Shown: positions 9,417 to 19,325, numbered from the stretch's first letter. The stretch is DNA of 64,000 nucleotides from Paraburkholderia caballeronis (GCF_900104845.1 NZ_FNSR01000002.1:992001-1056000); one strand, 5' to 3'. Numbers and translations are program-made. The notes: a model not told the origin generated them from the letters alone.

Positions 9417-10313
9417 TCAGTCGAGCGCCTTGTCGTTCGGGTGCGCGAACAGGTCCTTCATCTCCGCGGACAGCGGATATTGCAGGTTCATCCCGTTCGG
9501 CGGAATCGGCTGCGTGAACCACTTCGCGTACAGCTTCGCCATTTCGCCGGACGTCTGCATCCTCGCGATCGTGTCGTCCACCAGCGCCTTGAACTCGGGG
9601 TCCTCGCGGCGGAACATGCACGCGTAGTTCTCCGACACCGGCGGCGTGCCGGTCACCACGTAATCGGCCGCGTCCTTCGACTTCGCGCGCTCGCCGTACA
9701 GGAGCGGCTCGTCCATCACGAACGCGACCGCGCGGCCGGTCGTCACGTTCATGAACGACTCCGCGTGGTCCTTCGCGCTGATGATCGTCATGTTCATGTG
9801 CTTCTCCTCGTTCATCTTGCGCAGCAGGCGTTCGTCGGACGTGCCCGCCGTCGTCGCGACCGTCTTGCCCGCGAGGTCCGCGAAGTCCTTCACGCCCGAG
9901 TCCTTGCGCGTGATGAAGCGGATCCCGTACAGGAAGAAGCTATTTGAAAACGCCGCCTGGTTCTCGCGCTCGAACGTGTTCGTCGTCGAACCGCACTCGA
10001 TGTCGATCGTGCCGTTCTGCACGAGCGGAATCCGGTTCTGCGACGTGATCGGAATCGTCTTCACACGCAACTCCGGCGCGCCGAGTTTCTGCTTCACCGC
10101 ATCGACGATCTTCAGCGCGATCTCCTGCGAATAACCGACCACATTCTGGTTCGCGTCGTAGTACGAGAACGGAATCGACGACTCGCGCGTGCCGAGCACG
10201 ATCACGCCGTTGTCGTGAATCTTCTTCAGCGTGCCGGTCAGTTCCTGCCCGTGGGCACCCGCGATCGACAGCCCGACCAGCGCCAACGCCCCGAACTTCC
10301 TGATGTTGCCCAT
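9417..10313 (-). CDS. Periplasmic amino-acid-binding protein of an ABC transporter (GltI-like)
   Basis: A 298-residue family 3 solute-binding protein with an N-terminal signal peptide (cut near AHG-QE, residue 22). It has the typical lobes of glutamate/aspartate binding proteins, including GTIDIECGSTTNTFERE and FVMDEPLLYGE. It lies 48 bp downstream of dadA on the same strand and is probably cotranscribed. It may therefore bring in the D-amino acids, or the amino acid, that DadA uses. No permease or ATPase gene is nearby, so it must borrow a transporter encoded elsewhere. It converges on the dioxygenase gene with only 48 bp between them. Confidence 0.85.
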   Translation of the reverse strand: MGNIRKFGALALVGLSIAGAHGQELTGTLKKIHDNGVIVLGTRESSIPFSYYDANQNVVGYSQEIALKIVDAVKQKLGAPELRVKTIPITSQNRIPLVQNGTIDIECGSTTNTFERENQAAFSNSFFLYGIRFITRKDSGVKDFADLAGKTVATTAGTSDERLLRKMNEEKHMNMTIISAKDHAESFMNVTTGRAVAFVMDEPLLYGERAKSKDAADYVVTGTPPVSENYACMFRREDPEFKALVDDTIARMQTSGEMAKLYAKWFTQPIPPNGMNLQYPLSAEMKDLFAHPNDKALD

Positions 10314-10361
10314 CGTGCGTCCTCCCGACAGTACGAAGTTGAAAAGAAAGGCGGGCTGCGC

Positions 10362-11609
10362 TCAGCGGCCCGGCGCGAACGCGTCGGCGTCGAGCGGCGG
10401 CTCGCGGCCGGCGATCCGGTCCGCCAGCACGCGCGCGCTGCCGCACGCGAGCGTGAAGCCGAGCGCGCCGTGGCCGGTGTTCAGCCACAGGTTGCGGTAA
10501 GGCGTCGGGCCGATCACCGGCTTGCTGTCCGGCGTCGCCGGACGCATGCCGGTCCACGCGGACGCCGCGTCGTAGTCGCCCGCGTCCGGGAACGTGTCGC
10601 GCGCCTGACGCGCGAGCAACGCGATGCGCTCGTGGTCCGCGTCCGCGCGCGTGCCGGTCAGATCGACCATGCCGGCGATCCGCAGTTGCTCGCCGAGCGG
10701 CGCGTAGACGACCTTGTGATGCGCGTCCGTCACCGACACGCGCGGCGCGCCGCGTCCCGGCGCGGCCGGCACCGTGAGGCTGTAGCCCTTCAGCGGATAG
10801 ACCGGCACGTGCACGTCGAGCGACGCGAGGAGCGGCTGGCTCCGGAAGCCGAGGCAGATGACGAACGCGTCCGCTTCGAGATCGCCGGCCGACGTCGCCG
10901 CAGCCGTCACGCGATGACCTTTCACGCGCAGGCCGGTCAGTTCGACGCCGAGCTTCAGTTCGACTCCGTCGCGCGCGGCCGCGCCTGCGAGGCCGCGCGT
11001 GAACCGGTCGCAGTCGCCCGCTTCCTCGCCGGGCGTATGGATGCCGCCGGCCAGCCGGTCGCCGACGTGCGCGAGCGCCGGTTCAAGCGCGACGCACGCG
11101 GGGCCGTCCAGGGCGTGCTGCACGCAGCCGAACTGCGCCTGATAGTCCGCCTGACGACGCGCGCCGTCGAACGCGGCGGCGTCGCGATAGACGACCAGCT
11201 TGCCGTTGCGCACGTAGTCGAACGCGAGGGGCTCGGCGGCGACCAGTTCGTGCATCAACTGCTGGCTCAGCATGCCGAGGCCGAGCAGTTCGGCGGTGGT
11301 GCGGCGGCTCTGCGCGGTCGTGCAGGCGCGCAGGAACGCGATGCACCAGCGCCACTGCTGGACGTCGAGACGCGGCACGAAGCGCAATGCGGAATCGCGC
11401 GCCAGCAGCCAGTGCGGGAGTTTCGGCAGCACCGACGGATCGGCTAGCGGCGCGACGTAGCGGTAGCTCAACTGGCCGCCGTTTGCGCGGCTGGTTTCCC
11501 GCGCCACCTCCGGATGACGTTCGACCAGCGTGACCCGATGGCCGTCGCGGGCGAGATACCAGGCGGTCGTCACGCCGATCACGCCGCCGCCCAGGATGCA
11601 GATTTGCAT
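10362..11609 (-). CDS. dadA: D-amino-acid dehydrogenase, small subunit type (DadA-like)
   Basis: A 415-residue FAD-dependent oxidoreductase of the DAO fold. The N-terminal motif LGGGVIGVTTAWYLARDG binds FAD. The segments TSRANGGQLSY and GMRPATPDSKPVIGPT are typical of DadA proteins, which oxidatively deaminate D-amino acids to 2-oxo acids and ammonia and feed the respiratory chain. The start at 11609 is preferred to an in-frame start at 11675 because the FAD motif normally begins within a few residues of the N-terminus. It is the first gene of a pair with the binding protein. Several dadA paralogues are usual in this bacterial group. Confidence 0.87.
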   Translation of the reverse strand: MQICILGGGVIGVTTAWYLARDGHRVTLVERHPEVARETSRANGGQLSYRYVAPLADPSVLPKLPHWLLARDSALRFVPRLDVQQWRWCIAFLRACTTAQSRRTTAELLGLGMLSQQLMHELVAAEPLAFDYVRNGKLVVYRDAAAFDGARRQADYQAQFGCVQHALDGPACVALEPALAHVGDRLAGGIHTPGEEAGDCDRFTRGLAGAAARDGVELKLGVELTGLRVKGHRVTAAATSAGDLEADAFVICLGFRSQPLLASLDVHVPVYPLKGYSLTVPAAPGRGAPRVSVTDAHHKVVYAPLGEQLRIAGMVDLTGTRADADHERIALLARQARDTFPDAGDYDAASAWTGMRPATPDSKPVIGPTPYRNLWLNTGHGALGFTLACGSARVLADRIAGREPPLDADAFAPGR

Positions 11610-11999
11610 GGCCTTGTTTGCTCGCTTCGGTGGGCGGGTGGGGCCGGCCCGTTTGTCGAGAGTTTCGGTGGTCAAAAAGGGGAACTCAAGGGGGGCTCTG
11701 TGGGGCGCGGGGATGAGGCGTTGGAGTTGGATGGAGCTTGCGGCCGGCAGGATGAAAGTTTCAGGCTTTTAGGGGTACGCGCTTTCCGGCAGGCGGCTCC
11801 CGGCCAGCGACAGTCACTGGCGTTGCCATTTCCACGACCCAAGGTGCCATCGATCGCGGTCCTTCGCCGCGACGACGCACTTCAGGTCGTATCAGGTCTT
11901 CGCAGCTTGTCTCAAGGACTTGAAGATCCGACGCGCGGTATAAACACCTCACGCTCCAATGGAATGAGCCGCCAGCCACGCATCAGGTGCCGCGGACAG
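11610..11999. other. 390-bp stretch without a recognisable gene
   Basis: It lies between dadA and a LysR gene, both leftward, so it should hold the dadA promoter. A 72-residue leftward frame at 11761-11979 has no ribosome site or family likeness and is not called. A purine-rich run (11671-11720) is the only visible oddity. Confidence 0.5.
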
Positions 12000-12911
12000 T
12001 TACGCGGCTGCATCCCATATCCGGCCGCAGGTCTGGATGATGAGCGAGCGCATCCATCGGTGCGCCGATTCGCGATCGTTTCGACTATGCCAGGCCATTT
12101 GACAGTCGAATCGAGGAATATCGAGGGGTACGTCGCAGGCGTAAATCTGTTCCCTGAGGGCGTGGGTACGCACAACGCCCGCAGGCAGCACGCTGATCAG
12201 GCTGGACGCAAGAAGCAGTGACGGCGCACCCGCAAAATTGTTCAACGTCATCGCCACCCGACGACGCTTGCCGATGCGTTCGAGCGCCGCGTCCGCGATA
12301 CCAGCCGGATCTCCGGAAAGGGAGACGAGGAGATGATCCGCGCCGAGAAAATCCTCTTCGGAAAGCGGCATTTTCGCAAGGGGATGGTCGGCTCTCATCG
12401 CGCAGACCCAGCTTTCGCTGAAGAGCCGCTGCAGCCGGACATCGTCGCCCATATGCTGCAGCCCGCCGATGCAGATGTCGATGTCGTTGTCCCTGAGCTG
12501 CGAACCCGTTTCCTGGCTGGTGTAAGGCACGGCGAGGAGCCGAACCTGGGGAGCGTATGCCTCGATGTGCTGACGAAGGCGCGGCCACAGCGCGCCCGAC
12601 ATGTAATCGGTCACGGCGACCCGGAATGCGCGTGCCGACGTCGCCGCATCGAACGGCGCCGGCAACGCCGCCATGCGGATGGCAGCGAGCGGCTCCTGAA
12701 TTTCACGCCAAAGCGCCTGCGCGCGGGCGGAGGCCTTGATGCCACGCCCGGACCTCACGAACAGCGGATCGCCCCAAACCACGCGCATCCGGGCGATCGC
12801 GTTGCTGACGGCGGACTGCGTCATCGCGAGGCGGTCAGCGGCTTTCGTGACGGACCCTTCGGTCATCACGGCATCGAAGATTGAAACCAGATGGAGGTCG
12901 ATGTCTTTCAT
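12000..12911 (-). CDS. LysR-family regulator, NodD-like branch
   Basis: A 303-residue LysR protein. The winged helix (about 1-65) contains SVTKAADRLAMTQSAVSNAIARMR, and the effector domain follows. The opening MKDIDLHLVSIFDAVMTEGSVT and the fold resemble the NodD/LinR-type branch of LysR regulators. It is divergent from the dehydrogenase at 13169 and probably controls the dehydrogenase/old-yellow-enzyme group. Two ATCA...TGAT repeats lie in the shared gap. The effector is unknown. Confidence 0.88.
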   Translation of the reverse strand: MKDIDLHLVSIFDAVMTEGSVTKAADRLAMTQSAVSNAIARMRVVWGDPLFVRSGRGIKASARAQALWREIQEPLAAIRMAALPAPFDAATSARAFRVAVTDYMSGALWPRLRQHIEAYAPQVRLLAVPYTSQETGSQLRDNDIDICIGGLQHMGDDVRLQRLFSESWVCAMRADHPLAKMPLSEEDFLGADHLLVSLSGDPAGIADAALERIGKRRRVAMTLNNFAGAPSLLLASSLISVLPAGVVRTHALREQIYACDVPLDIPRFDCQMAWHSRNDRESAHRWMRSLIIQTCGRIWDAAA

Positions 12912-12929
12912 AGCCGGCTAACTCAAATT

Positions 12930-12968
12930 CATCATCCAGAGTGATGTTACACCCGCGAATCATTGATT
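12930..12968. promoter_or_regulatory. Candidate LysR boxes in the LysR-dehydrogenase gap
   Basis: CATCA-N7-TGATG (12930-12946) fits the T-N11-A rule of LysR sites. A second dyad AATCA-T-TGATT (12958-12968) shares the ATCA/TGAT arms. They sit 18-57 bp from the LysR start. The rest of 12912-13168 shows nothing else. Confidence 0.5.
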
Positions 12969-13168
12969 AGACGCGTAGGTGGACGTGCCTGTACTGTGCG
13001 GCTATCGGTGGATCGCAGCAGGGAGATTTCCCGACCCGGCGATACGGGCAGCGCGCATCGAGGCAGCGAAGTCGGTCATTCGCGGCTCCATGGAAAGCGC
13101 CGGCTCCGCCACCCATCGTAACGGGGCGAACGACGGGCCTATGCAGGCACGACGCGCCCACAACCCGT

Positions 13169-13927
13169 ATGGACATCAAAATGGCAAACACGCTCGAAGG
13201 AAAGATCGCTCTCGTTACCGGGGGTTCGCGCGGCATCGGCGCCGCAACGGCTATCCAGCTCGCGTCCGCAGGGGCGACCGTAGCGATCAGCTATTCCAGC
13301 AGCGAAGCACAGGCAAAGGAAGTCATCGCGAAGATCGAAGCATCCGGTGGCAAGGCTGTCGCGTTGAAGGCCGACCAGGCGCACGCCGCCGAGGTCAAGG
13401 GATTGATCGCGGAGGTCGTCAGGCGCTTCGGCAAGATCGATATCCTGGTCAACAACGCCGCCGTTTTCGAAACGGGTACCGTGGCCGAAACCACCGACAC
13501 ATCCGGGTTCGAGCGGCAACTGCGGATCAATTACGAGGCGGTGGTGACCGCCATTCGCGAAGCCTCGCGGGTGATGGGCGAAGGCGGCCGGATCATCTCG
13601 GTATCTTCTGCCCTCGCCCTGCGGTCCACCTGGCCGGGCCTTGCCGACTACAGCGCAACGAAGCGCGCGATCGAAGGCTACACGAAGGGCGCCGCCCGGG
13701 ATCTGGGTCCGAAGGGCATTACGGTCAACGCCATCGGAACCGGCTCGACCAACACCGAGATGAACCCCGACAGCAGCGCCTTCGCCGAGGCACAGGCGGC
13801 CGCAACCGCGCTGGGCCGGTTCGGTCGCCCGGAGGAGATTGCGTCGGTGATCGCTTTCGTCGCAAGCCCGGCGGCGAGCTTCATTACCGGGGCGGTCATT
13901 CCCGTCGACGGCGGATATAGCGCCTGA
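13169..13927 (+). CDS. Short-chain dehydrogenase/reductase (SDR)
   Basis: A 252-residue classical SDR. The cofactor motif TGGSRGIG is near 17-24, NNAA follows mid-protein, and the active-site set is VSSALA...YSATK. The C-terminus ITGAVIPVDGGYSA is typical of the FabG-like group. The preferred cofactor is probably NADPH, because Arg follows the glycine motif. The substrate cannot be assigned. It is divergent from the LysR gene and upstream of a second SDR and an ene-reductase, suggesting a small detoxification or secondary-metabolite set. A second ATG four codons in is also possible as start. Confidence 0.87.
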   Translation: MDIKMANTLEGKIALVTGGSRGIGAATAIQLASAGATVAISYSSSEAQAKEVIAKIEASGGKAVALKADQAHAAEVKGLIAEVVRRFGKIDILVNNAAVFETGTVAETTDTSGFERQLRINYEAVVTAIREASRVMGEGGRIISVSSALALRSTWPGLADYSATKRAIEGYTKGAARDLGPKGITVNAIGTGSTNTEMNPDSSAFAEAQAAATALGRFGRPEEIASVIAFVASPAASFITGAVIPVDGGYSA

Positions 13928-14145
13928 CGCGGTACGAACCGCCTCGTGCCTCGTCATGATGCGGCGACTCGAAGGCCTTCTTCGAGTCGCCGCGAAACAC
14001 GAGTCACTAAAGGCGGTTCCGCACGCCATGTCGGGAAGGACCAGTCAACGCTCAAGCCGGATTGCGGCGACCGTCGCGCTGTAACGCGCCGGCGTCGGCC
14101 CGGATACGGCAAGACTCGAAACCTGTCACATCGAAAGGATCCGAA

Positions 14146-14895
14146 ATGAATGATTCACCCGTGGTGCTCGTTACCGGGGCGCTTTCCGGCATCGGTCGCG
14201 CGACCGCCATCGCTTTCGCGAAGGAGAAAGCCCGGCTGGTCGTCTCCGGCCGTCGCGCGGAAGACGGCGAGAAGCTCGCCGCAGAACTGCGTTCGCTCGG
14301 CGCCGAAGCGGAGTTCGTACAGGCCGACGTCCGTTTTGAAGCGGAGGTGCAGGCCCTCGTCGAACGCACGACGGCTCGCTTCGGCCGTCTCGATATCGCG
14401 GTCAACAGCGCGGGCCATGAGGGTCAACCTACGCCGATCGTCGAACAGACCGTCGATGCCTACGCGTCCATTTTCGACGCCAACGTGCTAGGCACGCTGC
14501 TCGCCGTCAAGCACGAACTTCGGGCAATGTCGGCTCAAGGCAGCGGGAGCATCGTCAATGTGTCGTCGACGATGGGTATCCGGGGAGCGGCAAAGAATGC
14601 GCTCTACGTTGCCAGCAAGCACGCCGTCGAGGGTCTGACGAAGTCCGCCGCACTTGAGGCCGCCGCTTTCGGAGTGCGCGTGAACGCCGTGGCGCCCGGC
14701 CCCATACAAACGGAAATGCTCGACCGGATAACGGGCTCCGAAGAAAACAAGCTGGCCATGCTCGCCACCGTGCCGCTCAGGCGTGCGGGAACGCCGGAGG
14801 AGATCGCGGACGCGATCGTGTTCGTCGCGTCGCCGAAAGCGAGTTTCATGACCGGCGAAATCCTCAGGGTCAACGGCGGACGCACGGCCGCATAA
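14146..14895 (+). CDS. Short-chain dehydrogenase/reductase (SDR), second copy
   Basis: A 249-residue classical SDR. It has TGALSGIG near 10-17, NSAG instead of the usual NNAG, an active-site YVASK with an upstream VSS, and the tail TGEILRVNGGRTAA. The start at 14146 follows GAAAGGATCCGAA; upstream in-frame sequence lacks family likeness. It lies 218 bp after the first SDR and 161 bp before the ene-reductase, so cotranscription is possible but not tight. It is clearly diverged from the first SDR, not a recent duplicate. Substrate unknown. Confidence 0.87.
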   Translation: MNDSPVVLVTGALSGIGRATAIAFAKEKARLVVSGRRAEDGEKLAAELRSLGAEAEFVQADVRFEAEVQALVERTTARFGRLDIAVNSAGHEGQPTPIVEQTVDAYASIFDANVLGTLLAVKHELRAMSAQGSGSIVNVSSTMGIRGAAKNALYVASKHAVEGLTKSAALEAAAFGVRVNAVAPGPIQTEMLDRITGSEENKLAMLATVPLRRAGTPEEIADAIVFVASPKASFMTGEILRVNGGRTAA

Positions 14896-15056
14896 AGCCG
14901 GTTGCGGTCTCCGAATGTCGCCGGTTGCTTGCGCCCGGCGACAGGGCCGCGGGTGTCGCCGCCGTCAGCGGCGCGACGCGGTCACAGGCAGCCGCGAGCG
15001 CCTTACCGACAACCAATAGCAGCATTTGCATCGGACTTCACAGAGGCAGGACGAAA

Positions 15057-16169
15057 ATGAGCATTCTGTTTTCCCCTATCGAGCTTGGCGGCCTCAGGCT
15101 TCCGAACCGGGTCGTTGTCTCGCCGATGTGCCAGTACGTCGCGGACAACGGCAAAGCCACCTCGTGGCATCTGATTCACCTGGGCGGACTGGCCGTGTCG
15201 GGGGCGGGATTGCTTTGCATCGAAGCCACGGCAGTCGAGCCGGATGGCCGCATTACCCCTGGCGACCTGGGACTGTGGGACGACGAAACCGAGGCGGCGC
15301 TCAAGCACGTCGTCGACGAGGTGCGCCGGCATTCCGGCATTCGCCTCGCGATCCAGCTCGGCCATGCAGGGCGCAAGGCTTCGAGTGAAGTGCCGTGGAA
15401 AGGCGGCCAGCAGATTGCGCTGGCCGACGGCGGCTGGATCACCGACGCGCCGTCGGCGGTTGCGACGAAAGACGGCGAGGAATTGCCGCGCGAACTGGAC
15501 CGCGAAGGGATGATCCGCATTCGCGACGCATTCGTAGCGGCCGCGCGGCGCGCGGAGCGGCTTGGCATCGACGCGATCGAACTGCATTGCGCGCACGGCT
15601 ATCTGCTGCACGAATTCCTGTCGCCGGTCTCGAACAGGCGGACCGATGAATACGGCGGGACGCTCGCGAATCGCATGCGTTATCCGCTGGAGGTTTATGA
15701 CGCGGTGCGCGCGGTGTGGCCGAAGCACAAGCCTCTCGGCGTCAAGGTTTCCGCAACCGACTGGATCGACGGCGGCTGGGACGTGGCGCAAACCATCGAG
15801 TTCGCGAAGGCGCTCAAGACGCGCGGCGTCGGCTGGATCGACGTTTCGTCGGGCGGCATCTCGCCCCGTCAGAAGATCACGCCAGGCCCGGGCTACCAGG
15901 TGCCGTTCGCCAGCCAGATCAAGGAGGCAAGCGGCGCGGCGGTTTTCTCCGTCGGTCTCATCACGGACGCGCAGCAAGCCGAGGCAATCGTCGCCAGCGG
16001 CCAGGCGGACGCCGTGGCGATCGCCCGGGCCATGCTCTACGACCCGCGCTGGGCATGGCACGCGGCGGCGACGCTCGGCGCCACCGTCGAAGCGCCCCCG
16101 CAATACTGGCGCGCGCCCCCGCAAAAGCACGCTGCGGTGTTCGGCGAAATCGCGCACGGCGCTCGATGA
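15057..16169 (+). CDS. Old yellow enzyme, NADPH:flavin ene-reductase (XenA/YqjM type)
   Basis: A 370-residue FMN oxidoreductase of the thermophilic-like old-yellow-enzyme class. Key residues: C25 in SPMCQY, the redox-tuning cysteine of this class; the substrate-binding pair H177 and H180 (ELHCAHGY); the FMN/barrel segment LGHAGRKAS; and VGLITDAQQAEAIV near the end. The family reduces activated C=C bonds in enones, nitro-esters and similar electrophiles. The start at 15057 is preceded by AGGCAGGACGAAA. It follows two SDR genes and probably works with them on a carbonyl substrate that is not identified. Confidence 0.88.
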   Translation: MSILFSPIELGGLRLPNRVVVSPMCQYVADNGKATSWHLIHLGGLAVSGAGLLCIEATAVEPDGRITPGDLGLWDDETEAALKHVVDEVRRHSGIRLAIQLGHAGRKASSEVPWKGGQQIALADGGWITDAPSAVATKDGEELPRELDREGMIRIRDAFVAAARRAERLGIDAIELHCAHGYLLHEFLSPVSNRRTDEYGGTLANRMRYPLEVYDAVRAVWPKHKPLGVKVSATDWIDGGWDVAQTIEFAKALKTRGVGWIDVSSGGISPRQKITPGPGYQVPFASQIKEASGAAVFSVGLITDAQQAEAIVASGQADAVAIARAMLYDPRWAWHAAATLGATVEAPPQYWRAPPQKHAAVFGEIAHGAR

Positions 16170-16299
16170 AGTCCCGCGGCACCTGCATTCAACGGGGAAT
16201 AAACCGAGGCTCACTCGACGGCCGGTTCTGCGTCGGCGTGGAGGGACCCGCCGTCGTACTGCCAATCGCGCATAACAGCAGACGCAGCGGATCGTAGAC

Positions 16300-16536
16300 C
16301 TCCTCGCGCGCCGCATCAGGGTGCACGTGCTGACGTCCGGCGCCACCCGAACGCCGCCGACCGCTGCGGCGACCGATGACCCGGCAGTGCGCGATTACAT
16401 CGCGTCGATGCTGCCGATGGGCCGGTGGGGAGAGGCGCGCGAGATCGCGCAAACGGTGCGGTTGCTCGCGTCGGACGCATCGTCGTACATCACCGGCGAG
16501 AAGATCACCGTCGATGGCGGCCTGGCCCATGTCTGA
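16300..16536 (+). pseudogene. C-terminal fragment of a short-chain dehydrogenase
   Basis: The reading frame gives about 79 residues: a start-less lead LLARRIRVHVLTSGATRTP, then GRWGEAREIAQTVRLLAS, then ITGEKITVDGGLAHV. This is the last third of an SDR: the stretch after the active site, the PEEIA-like helix and the VDGG tail. The cofactor-binding and catalytic parts are absent upstream, where the sequence (16170-16299) has no matching frame. It is read as a decayed gene remnant. A GTG at 16321 could start a 71-residue peptide but it would have no enzyme function. Confidence 0.65.
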
Positions 16537-16609
16537 CGATCTCCCTTCTGCGATCGGGTCATCCGCTTCGCGGCAAGACGGTCGCGATCGCGTGCCTCCG
16601 ACGCGCAAC

Positions 16610-16660
16610 TCTTATATAAGACATAAGACATTTGACGCTACCCGGCACTGCGATTAAAAT
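16610..16660 (+). promoter_or_regulatory. acnB promoter with upstream palindrome
   Basis: TTGACG (16632-16637), a 17-bp spacer, and TAAAAT (16655-16660) form a near-consensus sigma-70 promoter. Just upstream is a perfect 12-bp palindrome TCTTATATAAGA (16610-16621), with an ATAAGACA repeat after it, in a markedly AT-rich pocket. It is a likely binding site for a regulator of central metabolism. Confidence 0.72.
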
Positions 16661-16739
16661 CGCGGTCGAAGCCGTGTCCGGAACAGCCTCGGAGCGCCTG
16701 AACAGCCTTCCCCTCAAACGCATATCAGCAGGTCCCCCC

Positions 16740-19325
16740 ATGCTTGAAAACTTTCGTGCTCACGTGGCCGCCCGCGCCGCGCTCGGTATTCCCCCCCTGC
16801 CGCTGACAGCCCAGCAGACCGCCGAACTGGTGGAGCTGCTGACGAATCCGCCCGCCGGCGAAGAGCAGACCCTGCTCGACCTGATCACCCACCGCGTGCC
16901 GGCAGGCGTGGACGAAGCCGCCCGCGTGAAGGCCGGCTTCCTGGCGGCCGTGGCGAAAGGCCAGACCGCGTGCCCGCTGATCTCGCGCGAGCGCGCGACC
17001 GAACTGCTCGGCACGATGCTCGGCGGCTACAACATCCAGCCGCTGATCGAGCTGCTGTCCGACGACGCGGTCGCCGTCGTGGCCGCCGACGCGCTGAAGA
17101 AAACCCTGCTGATGTTCGACCAGTTCCACGACGTGAAGGAACTGGCCGACAAGGGCAACGCGCACGCCAAGGCCGTGCTGCAAAGCTGGGCCGACGCCGA
17201 ATGGTTCACCAGCCGTCCGGAAGTGCCGCAAAGCCTGACCGTCACCGTGTTCAAGGTGACGGGCGAAACCAACACCGACGACCTGTCGCCGGCCCCGGAC
17301 GCCACCACCCGTCCGGACATCCCGCTGCACGCGCTGGCGATGCTGAAGAACGCCCGTCCCGGCATCACGCCGGAAGAGGACGGCAAGCGCGGCCCGGTCA
17401 AGTTCATCGAATCGCTGAAGGAAAAGGGCCACCTGGTCGCGTACGTGGGCGACGTGGTCGGCACCGGCTCCTCGCGCAAGTCGGCCACCAACTCGGTGCT
17501 GTGGTTCACCGGCGAGGACATCCCGTTCGTCCCGAACAAGCGTTTCGGCGGCGTGTGCCTCGGCGGCAAGATCGCCCCGATCTTCTACAACACGATGGAA
17601 GACGCCGGCGCGCTGCCGATCGAACTCGACGTGTCGAAGATGGAAATGGGCGACGTGGTCGAACTGCGCCCGTACGAAGGCAAGGCCCTGAAGAACGGCG
17701 AAGTGATCGCCGAGTTCCAGGTCAAGTCCGACGTGCTGTTCGACGAAGTGCGCGCCGGCGGCCGCATTCCGCTCATCATCGGCCGCGGCCTGACCGCCAA
17801 GGCGCGCGAGGCGCTGGGTCTCGCTCCGTCGACGCTGTTCCGCCTGCCGCATCAGCCGGCCGACAGCGGCAAGGGCTTCTCGCTGGCGCAGAAGATGGTC
17901 GGCCGTGCGTGCGGCCTGCCGGAAGGCCAGGGCGTCCGTCCGGGCACGTACTGCGAACCGAAGATGACCTCGGTCGGCTCGCAGGACACCACCGGCCCGA
18001 TGACCCGCGACGAACTGAAGGATCTGGCGTGCCTCGGCTTCTCGGCCGACCTCGTGATGCAGTCGTTCTGCCACACCGCCGCTTATCCGAAGCCGGTGGA
18101 CGTGAAGACGCACCACACGCTGCCGAACTTCATCAGCACCCGCGGCGGCATCGCGCTGCGTCCGGGCGACGGCGTGATCCACTCGTGGCTGAACCGCATG
18201 CTGCTGCCCGACACCGTCGGCACCGGCGGCGACTCGCACACGCGCTTCCCGATCGGCATCAGCTTCCCGGCCGGTTCGGGTCTCGTCGCCTTCGCGGCCG
18301 CCACCGGCACGATGCCGCTCGACATGCCGGAATCGGTGCTGGTCCGCTTCAAGGGCAAGATGCAGCCGGGCGTGACGCTGCGCGACCTCGTCAACGCGAT
18401 TCCGCTGTACGCGATCAAGCAAGGCATGCTGACGGTCGCCAAGCAGGGCAAGAAGAACATCTTCTCCGGCCGCATTCTCGAAATCGAAGGTCTGCCCGAT
18501 CTGAAGGTCGAACAGGCGTTCGAACTGTCGGATGCGTCCGCCGAACGTTCGGCCGCCGGCTGCACGGTGCACCTGAACAAGGAACCGATCATCGAGTACC
18601 TGAACAGCAACGTCACGCTGCTGAAGTGGATGATCGCCGAAGGCTACCAGGACCCGCGCAGCCTGCAACGCCGCATCGCGGCGATGGAGCAGTGGCTGGC
18701 CGACCCGCAACTGCTGTCGCCGGATGCGGATGCTGAATACGCCGCCGTCATCGAGATCGACCTGGCCGACATCCACGAGCCGATCGTGGCCTGCCCGAAC
18801 GATCCGGACGACGTGAAGACGCTGTCGGACGTGGCCGGCGCGAAGATCGACGAAGTGTTCATCGGCTCGTGCATGACCAACATCGGTCACTTCCGTGCCG
18901 CGTCGAAGCTGCTGGAAGGCAAGCGCGACATTCCGGTCAAGCTGTGGGTCGCCCCGCCGACCAAGATGGACCAGAAGCAGCTGACCGAGGAAGGCCATTA
19001 CGGCGTGTTCGGCACGGCCGGCGCGCGTACCGAAATGCCGGGCTGCTCGCTGTGCATGGGCAACCAGGCGCAGGTGCGCGAAGGCGCGACGGTCATGTCG
19101 ACGTCGACCCGCAACTTCCCGAACCGCCTGGGCAAGAACACGAACGTGTACCTCGGCTCGGCGGAACTGGCGGCGATCTGCTCGCGTCTGGGCAAGATCC
19201 CGACGAAGGACGAGTACATGGCCGACATCGGCGTGCTCAACGCCAACAGCGACAAGATCTACAAGTACATGAACTTCGACCAGATCGAAGACTTCAAGGA
19301 AGTGGCCGACACCGTGCAGATGTAA
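16740..19325 (+). CDS. acnB: Aconitate hydratase B (also 2-methylisocitrate dehydratase)
   Basis: An 861-residue AcnB; E. coli AcnB is 865. It interconverts citrate and isocitrate in the TCA cycle and, in many bacteria, handles 2-methylisocitrate. The 4Fe-4S ligands are C711 (FIGSCMTN), C769 and C772 (GCSLCMGNQ). The N-terminal HEAT-like domain runs from about 1 to 160, ahead of the swivel domain with [20 protein letters not shown]. The start at 16740 gives the family N-terminus [22 protein letters not shown]; longer in-frame starts are rejected. Codon choice is strongly biased to C-ending codons, as in highly expressed genes. A terminator follows. Confidence 0.97.
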   Translation: MLENFRAHVAARAALGIPPLPLTAQQTAELVELLTNPPAGEEQTLLDLITHRVPAGVDEAARVKAGFLAAVAKGQTACPLISRERATELLGTMLGGYNIQPLIELLSDDAVAVVAADALKKTLLMFDQFHDVKELADKGNAHAKAVLQSWADAEWFTSRPEVPQSLTVTVFKVTGETNTDDLSPAPDATTRPDIPLHALAMLKNARPGITPEEDGKRGPVKFIESLKEKGHLVAYVGDVVGTGSSRKSATNSVLWFTGEDIPFVPNKRFGGVCLGGKIAPIFYNTMEDAGALPIELDVSKMEMGDVVELRPYEGKALKNGEVIAEFQVKSDVLFDEVRAGGRIPLIIGRGLTAKAREALGLAPSTLFRLPHQPADSGKGFSLAQKMVGRACGLPEGQGVRPGTYCEPKMTSVGSQDTTGPMTRDELKDLACLGFSADLVMQSFCHTAAYPKPVDVKTHHTLPNFISTRGGIALRPGDGVIHSWLNRMLLPDTVGTGGDSHTRFPIGISFPAGSGLVAFAAATGTMPLDMPESVLVRFKGKMQPGVTLRDLVNAIPLYAIKQGMLTVAKQGKKNIFSGRILEIEGLPDLKVEQAFELSDASAERSAAGCTVHLNKEPIIEYLNSNVTLLKWMIAEGYQDPRSLQRRIAAMEQWLADPQLLSPDADAEYAAVIEIDLADIHEPIVACPNDPDDVKTLSDVAGAKIDEVFIGSCMTNIGHFRAASKLLEGKRDIPVKLWVAPPTKMDQKQLTEEGHYGVFGTAGARTEMPGCSLCMGNQAQVREGATVMSTSTRNFPNRLGKNTNVYLGSAELAAICSRLGKIPTKDEYMADIGVLNANSDKIYKYMNFDQIEDFKEVADTVQM

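Noticed and set aside
11761..11979. Leftward 72-codon frame between dadA and the LysR gene
   Set aside because: No ribosome site, no export or domain signal, and biased composition.
16725..18998. Leftward 757-codon open frame antisense to acnB
   Set aside because: Long stop-free antisense frames are expected opposite strongly codon-biased genes; it has no domain, signal or ribosome site.
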